From the NCBI GenBank assembly GCA_051294375.1, contig CM119267.1, positions 3,460,192 through 3,524,191 of the forward strand: a DNA stretch of 64,000 nucleotides, written 5' to 3'. The translations under genes and the position numbers were made by a program. Below the pieces are notes generated by a model. It did not search any database. It was not told where the DNA came from and worked only from the letters and a program-made list of their open reading frames with translations. The number at the start of each line of letters is the position of its first letter. The stretch's first letter is position 1. This document shows positions 48,624 to 59,700 of this stretch, piece after piece. Origin of the DNA: Paraspadella gotoi. Its lineage: Eukaryota > Chaetognatha.

Positions 48624-49787
48624 ATGTCTAGCCAGAGCACGTCCCCCCCGCCTACGAAAAGCGTCGACCAAATATTCGTTCGAAATGGAAAACCCATGAA
48701 GTTTAAACTGGTGCCATGCGCGGATCGAGAGAAAGTGGGGAGGATCTTGAGCCAGGGGGGCGGGGTTTTAGTTGACAACGGAAAGCCAATCGACGCTGAC
48801 GTGATTCATCTGGCGCCGAGGGGCGTGTCCAGAGTCAAAAAGAGATCCGTTGCGCTTCATTTTGTATTCGAATCTTGGGAGAAACGCGAGGCGTTGGACG
48901 TGTCGAGGTTTATCTTGGTGCCGGGCGGCGGTCCGCTTCTCGAAGCCCCCGTCGGGGAAACCGATACGTCGACCCCACGTCATTTGAGCGTCGCGGACGT
49001 TTTTCCCGACGTCACGCCGGCGGTTACTCCGTTTTTGGCGTCTCTTGCTTCCACGGAAGCCGAAAATTCTGCCTTCCAAACGCCGCCCGAGCGGCCGAAA
49101 TCGGCGATGGATGAGCCAGTCCTCAATTCGCCGGTGGAAGAGGATATTGACGTCGTTGGTTTCACGCAGATTTTACCGGTGGAAGAGGAAGAGGAAGAGG
49201 ACAAAAACGAGGAGGTCTCTTCGCCGGAAGACGTTGCGCCGGGAAGCGAAGGACTTTCCGAAGAGGATGAGCGGATGGACGCTTCCAACGCTTCGTCGTC
49301 CAAGTCTTTCGGTATTGCAGTGGAAAAGGAAGAAAAGTCAAGAAAAGCAGACGGCCTCGGGTTGATGGATAAAGATTCCGTGGAATCGCAACGTCCGCCT
49401 AAAAAGACGGTCAAGTTGATCTACCACGGGGGCGACAAGGAACTCCGAGATCATGCTGATACAGAAGAAGACGCCAGCGGCGTTGTCGGCAAAGTAAATG
49501 ATCGACGAGCGTCTTCGGAACCCGACATTGCCGAAATCGTGACAGAATCGGTGCCCGAATCAATGCCGGACACTGAACCAGAACCTAAACAGGCGCGAAC
49601 GATTGCCGAGGTCGTTCACGAATTGAGTATTTTTTATGGCATCACGCCCGCGGCCGCGACGTTGGCGATGAAGGAATCCAAGTTTAACGTCAAAGGCGCC
49701 ATTCACAGGATCGTGACGGAAAAGACAGTGAGCGCCATCAGTGACCATGACCTCATTAACAATCAAAACCATAAGTTTAAATTTTAA
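48624..49787 (+). CDS. TERF2IP: RAP1-like telomere protein (TERF2-interacting protein), BRCT plus RCT, no Myb seen
   Basis: RAP1 joins shelterin through TRF2 and also regulates transcription. This single-exon gene encodes 387 residues. The N-terminus (VDQIFVRNGKPMKFKLVPCA through RFILVPGGGPLLE) matches the RAP1 BRCT region, whose family start is typically xLFVRDDGxxMxFxV. The middle is acidic and low complexity (EEEEEEDKNEE). The C-terminal ~65 residues, ARTIAEVVHELSIFYGITPA through FNVKGAIHRIV, resemble the RCT domain that binds TRF2. I see no Myb/homeodomain-like segment between them, although vertebrate RAP1 has one. The assignment rests on the two terminal domains. Confidence 0.72.
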   Translation: MSSQSTSPPPTKSVDQIFVRNGKPMKFKLVPCADREKVGRILSQGGGVLVDNGKPIDADVIHLAPRGVSRVKKRSVALHFVFESWEKREALDVSRFILVPGGGPLLEAPVGETDTSTPRHLSVADVFPDVTPAVTPFLASLASTEAENSAFQTPPERPKSAMDEPVLNSPVEEDIDVVGFTQILPVEEEEEEDKNEEVSSPEDVAPGSEGLSEEDERMDASNASSSKSFGIAVEKEEKSRKADGLGLMDKDSVESQRPPKKTVKLIYHGGDKELRDHADTEEDASGVVGKVNDRRASSEPDIAEIVTESVPESMPDTEPEPKQARTIAEVVHELSIFYGITPAAATLAMKESKFNVKGAIHRIVTEKTVSAISDHDLINNQNHKFKF

Positions 49788-49874
49788 CGATTTATTTTTC
49801 AACTTTTGTTTTTTGTTGTTGTTGTTCGTTTATTTATTATACATCATTATAAGATTATTTTTTTTTATCGAGAG

Positions 49875-52800
49875 ATGGCATTTCGTGCGATCGGTCTTCT
49901 CCTTTTCGTCGTCGTCGCCTCCGCGTCAGCTCAGTACAAAGAAGAGTACTTTGATCAAATATTTGATCATTTCAATCCCGCCAACGATAAAGGAAAAACA
50001 TTCAAGCAAAGGTATCTCATTAACGATGACCACTGGAGCTCTAACAAAAAAGGCCCCATCTTTTTTTACGCGGGCAACGAGGGACCCATCGATGCCTTTT
50101 TCAACAACACTGGATTCGTGCTGGAAATAGCTCCGCATTTCGGAGGTGAGGCTTTTCCTTTTCTGTCCTCCCCACTCGGGACTCAAAACTTGCAAGTCAC
50201 TCAAATTTTTTTTCTCTCACGTTGTTGATTTCGTTGCCAGCTTGATTAAATATAGTTTTGTTTTTAATCCTTGTACCAATAAACGTTGCTTCTAGAGTCA
50301 TTGTTTGAAAAGTAGAATCCTAAACTATGACCTCTCATTGTTCGTCGTCGGTCTCTTCGAGCGAGACAGGATTTCAACTTCTGGCTCGACTCTCCGATCG
50401 CCCATCGCTTCGTCGACTCTGGACTCCCTCGCTCTTTACTTCGCCTCTCGAACCGGGCGAGGTTGTCGAACTCGTCGGCCCCGAAGGCAGCGGAAAGACG
50501 GAGCTCTTGCTCGAGTTGACGGCCGAATGCGTGCAGCCGGAAACGTGGAGCGGCCTTTCGATGGGCGGTCTCGGACTCGGCGTCGTTTACGTCGACGCCA
50601 ATTGGCAATTTGACCTTCAGCGACTCGCGACTATATTGGACCTTCGCCTGCGACGAAAAGCCAAAGAGCAGGGATATGAAGGGACGAAGATTTCCACTGA
50701 GCCTTACCTTGAAGCCTGCTTTTCCCGCCTGCACCTGACCCGACCCAAGTGTTCCGATTCTCTTCTCTTGACGCTGGAATCGCTCAAGGAGCAGTTTCTT
50801 ATGGATCGACAAGACGTGGGGCTTATCATTCTGGATTCCCTCAACGCCTTTTACTGGATCGATCGCGGATCCGAGGCGGAGAACGCGCTCAAGTTTTACG
50901 AGTCCCCGAGGCATAAACGCGTTTGCCGCGCCCTCTCCTCTCTTGTAGACGCTTTTAAAATAAACGCATTCGTCAGTCTCCAGAGCGTCATTCGATCGAG
51001 AGAAGAGCGCGATGGCGATAAAGACTCAAAGGATCAAACGTGGACCTGTCGGGAATGGCAGACGATGCGAACCTATAGAATTCGACTGCGCGGAGGAAAA
51101 ATTGAGAGCGGGGAGACTTGGAAGGGAAATGGTTCCGCTCGGCCGGAATCCCTCGTCGCTCGAACTCGGGCGCAAATTTTTAAATACACACTCTATCGAT
51201 TCTCAACCAAGACCGTGGAAAAAAGCGGGGAATTGAAAATGAAGAGCGAAGGATTTTCTGGCTTTTGATTACGAGCCCGGATCTTTCATTTCATGTCGGC
51301 TCGAAAGATCATCCGTTATCGTTGTCGGTTTTTTGGTCACCAATTCAGTTTTTCGTTTTTGTTTCTCTCATTTCGCGCTCGTTTCGTTTACAGCTCTGGT
51401 CCTTTACGCCGAGCATCGCTTTTACGGAAAATCCCTTCCGTTCGGCGCGAGCGAATCCTTAAAATGGCCGCATGTCGGATCTTTAACCGTGGAGCAGGCG
51501 TTGGCCGATTATGCCAAATTCCTCACCGATTTCAAGAAAGAAAGAAACTGTTTCGTTTCTGGTGAGTTGCTTTTTCTTTTTCTTTTTCTTTTTTTTGAAA
51601 GAGAGCGTTTCATTGTTTCACGGTTCATTCCTTCCAATCCGCCACTCACGTGTGGAGCGAAGCGGATGAGTTCGACATTAAAACGAAGATGGCGTTTGTT
51701 AGAGTCGTCGTCGTCGTAGTCTTCGCGATTCCGGCGTCGACCGAATTGCCTGATTGGGAACGCAGCGCTCTCCCTCCAAAATGGCGCTCGCAAACGTCAT
51801 TAGGATAGTTCAAAATATGTAGATTATAAAATTCAACTTCGTTCTGATGTCGAAAATCCGTGTTTAGCAGAAAGAGATTGGGCTGGATTAAATACGAACC
51901 GAAAGTAATAAAAGTGCAGTTACAGGTGTGGACATAGTTTTGCTCCTCATGTTCATGTATACAACGGCACACACTTCCTTTTCCTAATACTTTATGAACA
52001 ATGGACCCGTTTTCTCTTCTTCCAACCCACAACTGTTTCTTTGTGTCAGGAGTTGACTTGTGCCCCGTAATCGCGTTCGGCGGATCCTACGGGGGAATGT
52101 TGGCGGCCTACATGCGGTTCAAGTATCCCAACGTGGTGACCGGAGCCATTGCCGCCAGCGCCCCTCTTCGCCTTTCCGATTCACCGGAGGCGCGGCATCG
52201 ATTTTGGTCCGATGTCACGAAAGATTTTAAAAATGCAAATGCGCGGGCCCCGGAAATCGTCAAACAGGTTAGACTCTTAATGGCTCTTAATCCGTGGTAA
52301 TTTTTTTTTAGCTAACCATTTGACTACCCAATCCCTCATTTCTTAGGCGTTCGTAGACATGAGCGCGGCTTTTGCACGCGGCGATTTGGACCTCGTCTCT
52401 CGCACCTTTCGTCTTTGCGACGGCATCAAAAACGCCAAGGATTTCCGCCATCTTCAACTCTTCGTACGCAACGCCTTCACTCTTCTGGCGATGATGGATT
52501 ATCCTTATCCGGCGACTTTCATGGCCTCCCTCCCCGGACATCCAGTCAACTTCGTGGCCGATCTGCTGGTCAAAGCCGAGACCCCGATGAAAGGTTTAGC
52601 CGCCGCAGCCGCTCTGGTCTACAATGGTACCCAGGGTAAGTCAATATTTTGTACCGGGGTTTATTGGGGAGTTTTGGATTATTGCTTGGGTTATTCCTTT
52701 TATCTCAATTATATTTTTAACCTTTCTCACTCCCTCCCCCCAGGTCATTATCCTTGTTTAGATATGTACAAAAAATTCGTCGAGTGTGCGGATCCAACTG

Positions 52801-53318
52801 GATGCGGTACGGGCAACGACGCCCTCGCCTGGGACTTTCAAGCTTGCTATCAAATCGCCCTCGCCTACGGCAGCAACAACGTGACTGACATGTTCCCCGA
52901 TCTGCCCTGGACCGATGATATGAAAGCCGCGTACTGTCGCGGAAAATGGGGCGTCGAGCCCAACGGAGAGGAGGTAGAGATTTAATGTAATTGGGTGGTG
53001 CCGGTTTTTTCCTTTAAGCAACTTCTTGCAAGCATCTTCGCTCCTCTCTCTCAGTACGCGACCCGATTTTGGGGCAGCCACGTCTTTCACTCCTCCAACA
53101 TAGTTTTCTCTAACGGAGACCTGGATCCCTGGGGTAGCGCCGGGATCCTCCAGCCCGACTCCCGCAGCCCGTCGATCCTTCCCGTCCTCGTGGTAGGCGG
53201 GGCTCATCACCTCGACCTTCGCCCCAGCGACCCGCGCGACCCGCCGGGGGTGAAGTCGGCCAGGACGAAGGAGATATTTGCCATCGAGCAGTGGCTCAAG
53301 GAGCATCGAAAAAAATGA
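49875..53318 (+). CDS. PRCP: Lysosomal Pro-X carboxypeptidase (PRCP)
   Basis: A serine carboxypeptidase of family S28 that cleaves C-terminal residues after proline, for example in angiotensin II in vertebrates. Six exons (49875-50145, 51394-51561, 52050-52267, 52347-52635, 52744-52973, 53055-53318) give 479 residues (human 496). The signal peptide is MAFRAIGLLLFVVVASASA, followed by the family start FDQIFDHFNP. Catalytic residues: Ser159 in AFGGSYGGM, Asp416 in SNGDLDPWG and His443/444 in GGAHHLDLRP. FYAGNEGPIDAFFNNTGFV and YAEHRFYGKSLPFG are also conserved. Intron 1 is 1248 bp and contains the whole XRCC2 coding sequence on the same strand. Introns 2-5 are short except intron 2 (488 bp). 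Confidence 0.96.
50327..51268 (+). CDS. XRCC2: DNA repair protein XRCC2 (RAD51 paralogue), nested in PRCP intron 1
   Basis: XRCC2 is part of the BCDX2 RAD51-paralogue complex in homologous recombination. The single-exon frame encodes 313 residues (human 280). Family features: the N-terminal SETGFQLLARLSDRPSLRRL, the Walker A motif GPEGSGKTELLLELTAECV, the strand VVYVDANWQFDLQRLATILD and the Walker B-like VGLIILDSLNAFYWIDRGSE. It lies wholly between PRCP exons 1 and 2, in the same orientation, and ends 125 bp before exon 2. Intronless structure inside a host intron suggests a retrocopy origin or a naturally intronless gene. If PRCP is transcribed through it, expression must depend on its own promoter, probably in 50146-50326. 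Confidence 0.9.
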   Translation: MTSHCSSSVSSSETGFQLLARLSDRPSLRRLWTPSLFTSPLEPGEVVELVGPEGSGKTELLLELTAECVQPETWSGLSMGGLGLGVVYVDANWQFDLQRLATILDLRLRRKAKEQGYEGTKISTEPYLEACFSRLHLTRPKCSDSLLLTLESLKEQFLMDRQDVGLIILDSLNAFYWIDRGSEAENALKFYESPRHKRVCRALSSLVDAFKINAFVSLQSVIRSREERDGDKDSKDQTWTCREWQTMRTYRIRLRGGKIESGETWKGNGSARPESLVARTRAQIFKYTLYRFSTKTVEKSGELKMKSEGFSGF

Positions 53319-53744
53319 GCCCCGATGAGATTTGATAGTCGCTCGGTTTCAAACGATTCAATTTCGCTGTAGTCAAATAATCAAAAAATCTGCTCGTTGA
53401 TTTACTTTTACAATTTTACATTTATATCAAATATTTGATTTATAATCCTATGGAGATTTTTCACTTGTTTTTTGTGTTTATTTTTGAAATTTTTCTAATT
53501 GATCCCTTTTTTTGGATTTATATTATTTAATTTGTTGTCAATTATTCTTCGGTGTTTTAAGGGTGGAGAAAATGAGTCAATCTAGAAAGTCTTTACGAGC
53601 GAGTTAATGACACGAGTCCTCTGATCAAAAGTTGGTAAGAACCGATCCACGATCTCTAGTATTTAATAAGATTGAAATTAAGAGGATTTAAAAAAAAAAT
53701 AATTATAGGCCTCTTTTGACAGCGCTCACTCAAAACACCCTAGA
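53319..53744. other. PRCP-SVIP intergenic spacer
   Basis: This is 426 bp of AT-rich sequence with no coding potential. AATTATAG at about 53701-53708, 37 bases before the SVIP start, could be a leader splice acceptor. Confidence 0.55.
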
Positions 53745-54074
53745 ATGGGAGGCTGCTGCCCCGGCGGAGAGCAAGACTACCGGGATGTTGACGAACCCAG
53801 TCCCGCGACGAAGCGAAGGCAGCTGGCGGAGGCCGCCGAGAAACGCCAGGCCGCAAATATGAATCGCGGAGTCAAAGTATAACAACCTTGCTGATGATTG
53901 TTGTTTTAAAAGTTATCAACAATTCGGTAATTATTTGAATTGTCGTAGGACGGGGAGGCGCTCCAGCGAAGACAACAGCACAGAGAGGAATTAGAGAGGA
54001 GAGCCGATGAGGCAGAGAGACTAGAACGTGCGGGAGGTGGTGAAGGCGGAGGCATGAGATGGCAAATTGGTTGA
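53745..54074 (+). CDS. SVIP: Small VCP/p97-interacting protein (SVIP)
   Basis: SVIP is an N-myristoylated ER and lysosome-associated inhibitor of ER-associated degradation that binds VCP/p97 through a VIM motif. Two exons (53745-53876, 53949-54074) give 85 residues (human 77). The N-terminus MGGCCPGG fits myristoylation plus palmitoylation. The VCP-interacting motif is KRRQLAEAAEKRQAAN. The C-terminal half is a charged helix (EALQRRQQHREELERRADEA) ending GGGMRWQIG, like the family's glycine-rich GGLRW end. It is too short for most ORF cut-offs, and the assignment depends on the two-exon join, which is in phase. Confidence 0.85.
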
Positions 54075-54511
54075 GAAACGATCCCCCCCCCTCCCCCCCG
54101 CGGCCATAGTTTTTACTGCACTATCTAAGTCATTTTAATTTTTTTTTATTGATCGAATCACTTTTTTTTCCTGGAGCTTTTGTAGATTCCCACGTTTGCA
54201 TAAAGTTGGGCGGTTTTTTATATTTTGCTTCGAGATCAGTTGTAACGACAGAATATCCTTCTTGTATTGGAATGGTTATGCCCACGATTAATTCGGGAAA
54301 ATATTTTCGTGGCGACTATTATTATTATATTATCATGTGTTTTTTTTTGTTTTTTGTTTTTTTCGTTAATGTAGTTATTTTTTGCTTAATTTAACGAACT
54401 GCTTCGAGCGAAAGCCGTCAAGACGTCCTCTACAATAATGTTGGTTTAAAAAAAGTGTAACCGTCACAAGTCGCGTTACAGTCAATATGACCGCGCCCCT
54501 TTCCGTGGACA
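54075..54511. other. SVIP-TMEM64 intergenic spacer
   Basis: It starts with two poly-C tracts (about 54085-54101). An open frame at 54149-54394 is AT-rich, lacks an ATG at its 5' end and has no recognisable features. A CGCGTTACAG at about 54480 precedes the TMEM64 start by 30 bases. Confidence 0.5.
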
Positions 54512-55849
54512 ATGACCCATCCACCGGTCGACGGTGATATCGAGGGTGACGGCGACGACGTCGACGTTGAAACCGAATCCGACGTCGCTGACGAGATGCA
54601 ACAGACTCGAAAACTGGGGAAGGGATCTCCCATTTACGTCACCCTTCCCACGCGCGACGCGGATTGGATCAACGATGTGCCGATGGAGGAGAGCGACCGT
54701 TGCCGTCGCCTCCTCCATTTTTTGCGCCTCTTTTACAAACAAATTCTGTTGATGACGGCTTTCGGCTTCACCGGAATCTTGTTCCTCATCTTTTCTCGGC
54801 AATACGTTCAAAGGGCCATTCATTTGTTGGAGGACGTCGACGTCGGCTGGCAGTGTTGCATGTTTCTCCGTGAGTGGGGGGGACCACTGGGAACTGACCT
54901 TTTTTTTAATTTTATGTTTTTATTCAATCCCGATTCCGTAAAATCTCCTTAGTTTTCTTCGTCATTTGCTCCTTTCCTTTGATGTGGGGATACATCGTTT
55001 TGGTCATCAGCGCTGGTTTTCTCCACGGTGTGATCTTCGGAGGCGGGATCGTGATCGTCTGCGCCGGCGCGGGCGTCACCGTGTCCCATCTCGTTCTCTC
55101 GTCTTGTCTACGAAACGTGGTCAAGAGAAAAATCCTACCGTCGCGACAAAGTCAGTCGTCATTCTTATTTTAAAAAACAAGTGTTTCAGAGTTAAACGAA
55201 TTTATAAATTTACCAATTCGCGGTATTCCCATCATAGGTCTACAAGCACTGATTTCAGCCGTGGACGGCGAGAATGGTCTTCGGGTTGTCACCTTGGCCC
55301 GCTTGACGCCGATTCCCTTCGGAATTCAAAACGCGGTCTTCAGCGTGTCCTCGTTGCCGCGTTGGCGCTACGTCCTCGCCTCCATGCTGGGTTTGCTGCC
55401 TGGCCAGCTCATCGAAGTTTACATTGGGAATTCGCTGAAGAGTTTGGGTAGGTGAGAGAGAGNNNNNNNNNNAGAGAGAGAGACCCAGAGAGAACGGTGG
55501 AAAAGAAAAAAATAATTTTTTTTCCGTCCCGATCCCAGGTGAACTCTGGTCCCACAGCCACGCCTCCCCAATGAACGTGACGATCGTAGCCTTTCAGATC
55601 GGCATGACCCTCTCGCTCTTTTATTACCTTTTCTACCTGGCGAAGAAGGAGCTTCGCAAGATCACGGAATTAAACGCGGAGGAGTCGTTGGAGGCTGCGC
55701 GAGACGGTGGGCGGGACGGAGGGCGCGAGCAGGACCTCGCTACCTTGCTGCCCGTCGAGGATGAAATGGAGGCCGCCCGAGGAGAGTCGGACGATTCCGG
55801 CAGATCCGTCTTGCTCAAAGCCGCTCGAGACGTTGACCGACTCGTTTAG
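54512..55849 (+). CDS. TMEM64: TMEM64-like VTT-domain (SNARE-associated/DedA-type) membrane protein
   Basis: VTT-domain proteins are ER and Golgi multi-pass proteins; several act as lipid scramblases, and TMEM64 affects calcium and Wnt signalling. Four exons (54512-54869, 54953-55150, 55238-55447, 55539-55849) give 358 residues (human TMEM64 about 380). The N-terminus is acidic and soluble. Hydrophobic helices follow at ILLMTAFGFTGILFLIF, LFFVICSFPLMWGYIVLVIS and GVIFGGGIVIVCAGAGVTVS. The VTT core is LRVVTLARLTPIPFGIQNAV through ASMLGLLPGQLIEVYIGNSL, matching the TMEM64 pattern of RLTPIPFGLQNAVF. The soluble C-terminus is glutamate- and arginine-rich. Intron 3 holds a GA repeat interrupted by ten N. 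Confidence 0.87.
55451..55482. other. Assembly gap (10 N) in a GA microsatellite
   Basis: Ten N occupy 55463-55472, flanked by GAGAGAG on both sides, inside TMEM64 intron 3. The true repeat length is unknown. Coding sequence is not affected. Confidence 0.95.
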
Positions 55850-56763
55850 GGCTTTCGTGGGCCTTCCCTAGGGGTCTTCACGAGAGCCTCCGCCGGGGGC
55901 CACGTAAATTGACCGCCCCCCACTTTTGATATGCGACTTTTTATTCCTCAACTTGCCTTCGTACAATTCATATTCTTGCTAATTCGCGTTGTCAAGTGAA
56001 TACCTGTGCCGAATAACATTTTTTTTTCAAAGATGTCAGGAACCTGCGTTGGAACGAGACTTTGAAGCGAGGAACTCGAGTCAATGGATAACGATTTTCT
56101 TCTCACTTTCACACTTGCTCTAGCTCTCGCTCAATCATTATGTTTAGAAAGAGTTTAATGAATGTTTGGAAACGTTTTCGAGTTTTTTGTCAACTCTCTC
56201 TATCTCGGTCAGTTTTGGGTCGACCTCTCGCCAAATTCGTAGTCGACGCAGCCTTTTTTTCGTTACGAACATTATCGCCATTTAGTTATTTACAACAGCG
56301 TTATTGGTGACTCTTAACAAATCATTATCGCATTATCAATTTCGCATAAGTTTCAATGTAAAATTTATACTAAGCAGGCTCCGTGTCCACAGATAAAAAT
56401 TGAAACCGGTTCTTGCTAAAGCCGAAAAATGTCAACCGAGCAGTTTTCAACCCGGCATTCCGCATCTCTCAAAATTAGTCAATTTGTTTCTTTTTCAGAA
56501 AGTCGTCCTTGCTTATTATCCTTACTCGCAAATCTGACATCCTGAAAATTGGATACTTAACTAATTCTGCCGCATTTTAAGATAAGATCGCTACCCCGTA
56601 TCTTATGTATTTATCATCAGCGGACATCGCTCCGTTAAAAAAAAAAAATATGTGAATCGTTGGCCATTGCGCATTCTAATCGCGGAAAAACCCACGGGCT
56701 GGGGGTTATAAACCGCATCAGACTTTAAGAACATCATAAAAAAGAATTTGAAAACTCATAACG
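55850..56763. other. TMEM64-MTMR intergenic region, no gene seen
   Basis: This is 914 bp of mixed composition with no coding-like open frame, repeat copy or RNA gene that I can recognise. Confidence 0.55.
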
Positions 56764-59700
56764 ATGGAGGAAGCTCAACGGGAATCCGACGATCAAAGCC
56801 AATACAGCGACGTCTCCAAAAGTTTCTGCCAGCCCGAGATAGAAGCCGACGAACCTGGATTAAAGGTACACGGAGTTTTTTTTTTACTTTTATTTTTCTT
56901 CATTTTACCAATACTAATCCTCGTCTTTCTTTTCTAGCTTCCTTTTCCTCCATTTCCGGGCGAGACGGTTCGTCATCTCGGCAGAAGCGCTGATGGAACG
57001 ATCGCACTCAGCGACTTTCGAATTTTTATTCAAGCTGCCAACGGATCCGTCAATCTGCCTCTCGGTCTCATCGAGTCCATCGAAATGAGAGACATATTTT
57101 ATATTTTTCTCATGGGTAAAGACGCCCAAACCTTCAAGTAAGTTTCCGTGGTTGGGCTCAAATCTTTAAACTTTTTCCCGAAAAATTTTTTAAAAAATAT
57201 ACTTGTTAAATTCAGGTTGACTTTTCTTACGAATGAACAATGCATCGAGTGGCACAAGCGATTGTCCTCTGTGATGTATCCCTACTCGAAAGTGAATCGG
57301 GTCTTCGCTTTCACCTTTCACAATTACCTTAATAATGAATCCTCTACCGCTAAAGGTTCTGCCTAAAAGTCCTGGTATTTAGTCTTGTTTTGAGCTTTTT
57401 CTTCTTCTGACAATTTTTTTAAATTTTCATTAACCAGTTGACCATCCATTTGTTAATATACTGACTGAAAGAAGCTGCGCCGACGCTTTGGATGCTACTG
57501 ACAAAGAGATTCATCGCATGGGATTCGACCTGTTGAACGCATGGAGAGTGACGAATGCTAACTCGGAATACAAGTACGGCCTTGGATTGCCTTAGTTAGA
57601 AGATCATCGAAAATGAAATCATTTTTTCTCCCTCGCAGATTATGTCCTACCTACCCGAAGCGCCTCATCGTTCCCGCATGGATCACCGACCAAGACCTGG
57701 AAGTCGTGGCGTCCTTCCGCGCATCACGCCGCATTCCCGTCGTGACGTGGCGCCACAAGGCTAACGGCGCCGTTATCTCCCGTTCCTCCCAACCGGAAGT
57801 GGGTTGGCTCGGATGGCGTAGCAACGCTGACGAGCATTTGATCCATTCGATCGGGTCGGCCGCCTCCATCGTCGAACGATCGTCCCGTCTCTCTCGATCC
57901 GACTCGACCTTAAAGAGCGGGGGAGATGATGCCGGGGGCGAACGGCGCCGAATTTCCGAATCGGACGCGGCCTTCGGCGCCGTGGCCACTCCCGAAGGAT
58001 CCCCCTATGCCGACGCCGATTTTCTGAAGGACAATCCCGGCGGCGCCAGTGGTGGTTCCAACGGCGAACAAGCGAATCAAGACAAACGGGTTTTCATTCT
58101 CGACGCGAGGTCTTATCCTAGTGCCGTGGCCAACCGAGCTAAAGGAGGCGGTTGCGAATGCCATGGTGCGTTTGAGCTCTCTGCATAATGTCAAAAAAAA
58201 TTAAAGAATTTGATTACTTAACCCCCTTCGTAATGGGTTCAACTATACCCTTTAGTTTTTAAAGAAATGAAAAGATGTTCCCGACATCATTCCATTTTCC
58301 ATTTTTTTCTCCCCATTCCAGAATACTACACTTCATCGGAAATACATTTCATGGGTCTTGCTAATATCCACACTGTACGCAAGTCCTTTCACTCTGTCAG
58401 AGCTTTGTGTCAAACTGCCCCACAAGACCAAGGAGCTTGGTTGTCACAGTTGGAAAAAACCCAGTGGCTTCAAGGATTGTGTTCAATTATCAAGGTATTA
58501 AAAAGGGAAGGGGTTAGAATCTCGGAGACGGATAGTGTAATGGTCTATCGTTAAAACAGTCTGCTGTGATCGTCGCTTCTAAAGTCGACGAAGAATCGAA
58601 AAGCGTTCTGGTTCATTGTTCGGACGGTTGGGATCGAACTCCGCAAGTCGTCGCTTTGGCCCAACTCTTGTTGGATCCTTTCTATCGCACCATTGAGGTA
58701 AGTATTTTTAAATTACTCAACCTTCCTTATTCTCAATCTTTAAATCTTCTCGTCAAGGGCTTTCAAACGTTGGTCACTCGTGAGTGGCTGGATTACGGGC
58801 ACAAGTTCGCCGATCGTTGCGGATCTCACGGCCCTGGAGCCCACGACCAAAACGAAAGATGCCCAGTATTTTTACAGTGGTTGGATTGTGTTTATCAAGT
58901 CCATGTCCAGTTCCCGTGTGCCTTTCAATTCAATGAGACTTTTCTTTTTAAGCTTGCTCTGGTACGTTTGAAATTTTTATTGGCTTTTTTTGAAACCGAA
59001 AATTATAGTATTGAGTAATCCGTTTGATTGCAGCATACGTATTCCTGTTTGTTCGGGACGTTCCTGTGCAACAGTCATCATGAGCGAGAGTCGGTTTGCC
59101 TCGCTGATAAGACTTACAGCATATGGGCATTTCTCAAGTCTGGAAACAACCGCTTCAGAAATTACCTTTACAATGTCTATCCCAAGGTAAAGACCTGCTT
59201 TTGGCGAGATAAATCGGCGTTTGCGCTTTAACAACGAATTCGTATTTTCCAGACGCTTTGGCCCAAGTCGTATTTGCGACATATGGTTTTCTGGAAAGGC
59301 GTCTATCTGAACCACTCATCCAAGCCGCTCCGCGATCAGCCCAAAGTGGAAGTTGAAAGACAGAGCGAATCAACGGTCATGCTGGAAATGATCTCCCCGT
59401 CCTCTGCCAAGTCTATCTCATTGTCGCGCGCTGGAAGCGAGACTGGAAACGAGAGTGACCAGGCCGCGCCCGACGTCCCTCCCTCGCAGCATCCTCTCTT
59501 TAACGAGTCTTTGGACGAGCCCGTCGGCCCCGCCCTTCCGACCAAGTCGCTCTCCTACGATGATATCGTTTCCGCCCTTGAAAATCAATGCTCCATCGAC
59601 GCCGAGAGCGGCGCCGCGACCACTTCCTCCGCCAACAGCCCGCCCCCTCGCGCCGGTTCTTTTCCCAACATTGCCAGCCTCGACAGCGCGCCGGCCACGG

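Noticed and set aside
51562-52049. Open frames in PRCP intron 2
   Set aside because: They are short, on both strands, low in coding character, and not needed for the continuous PRCP protein.
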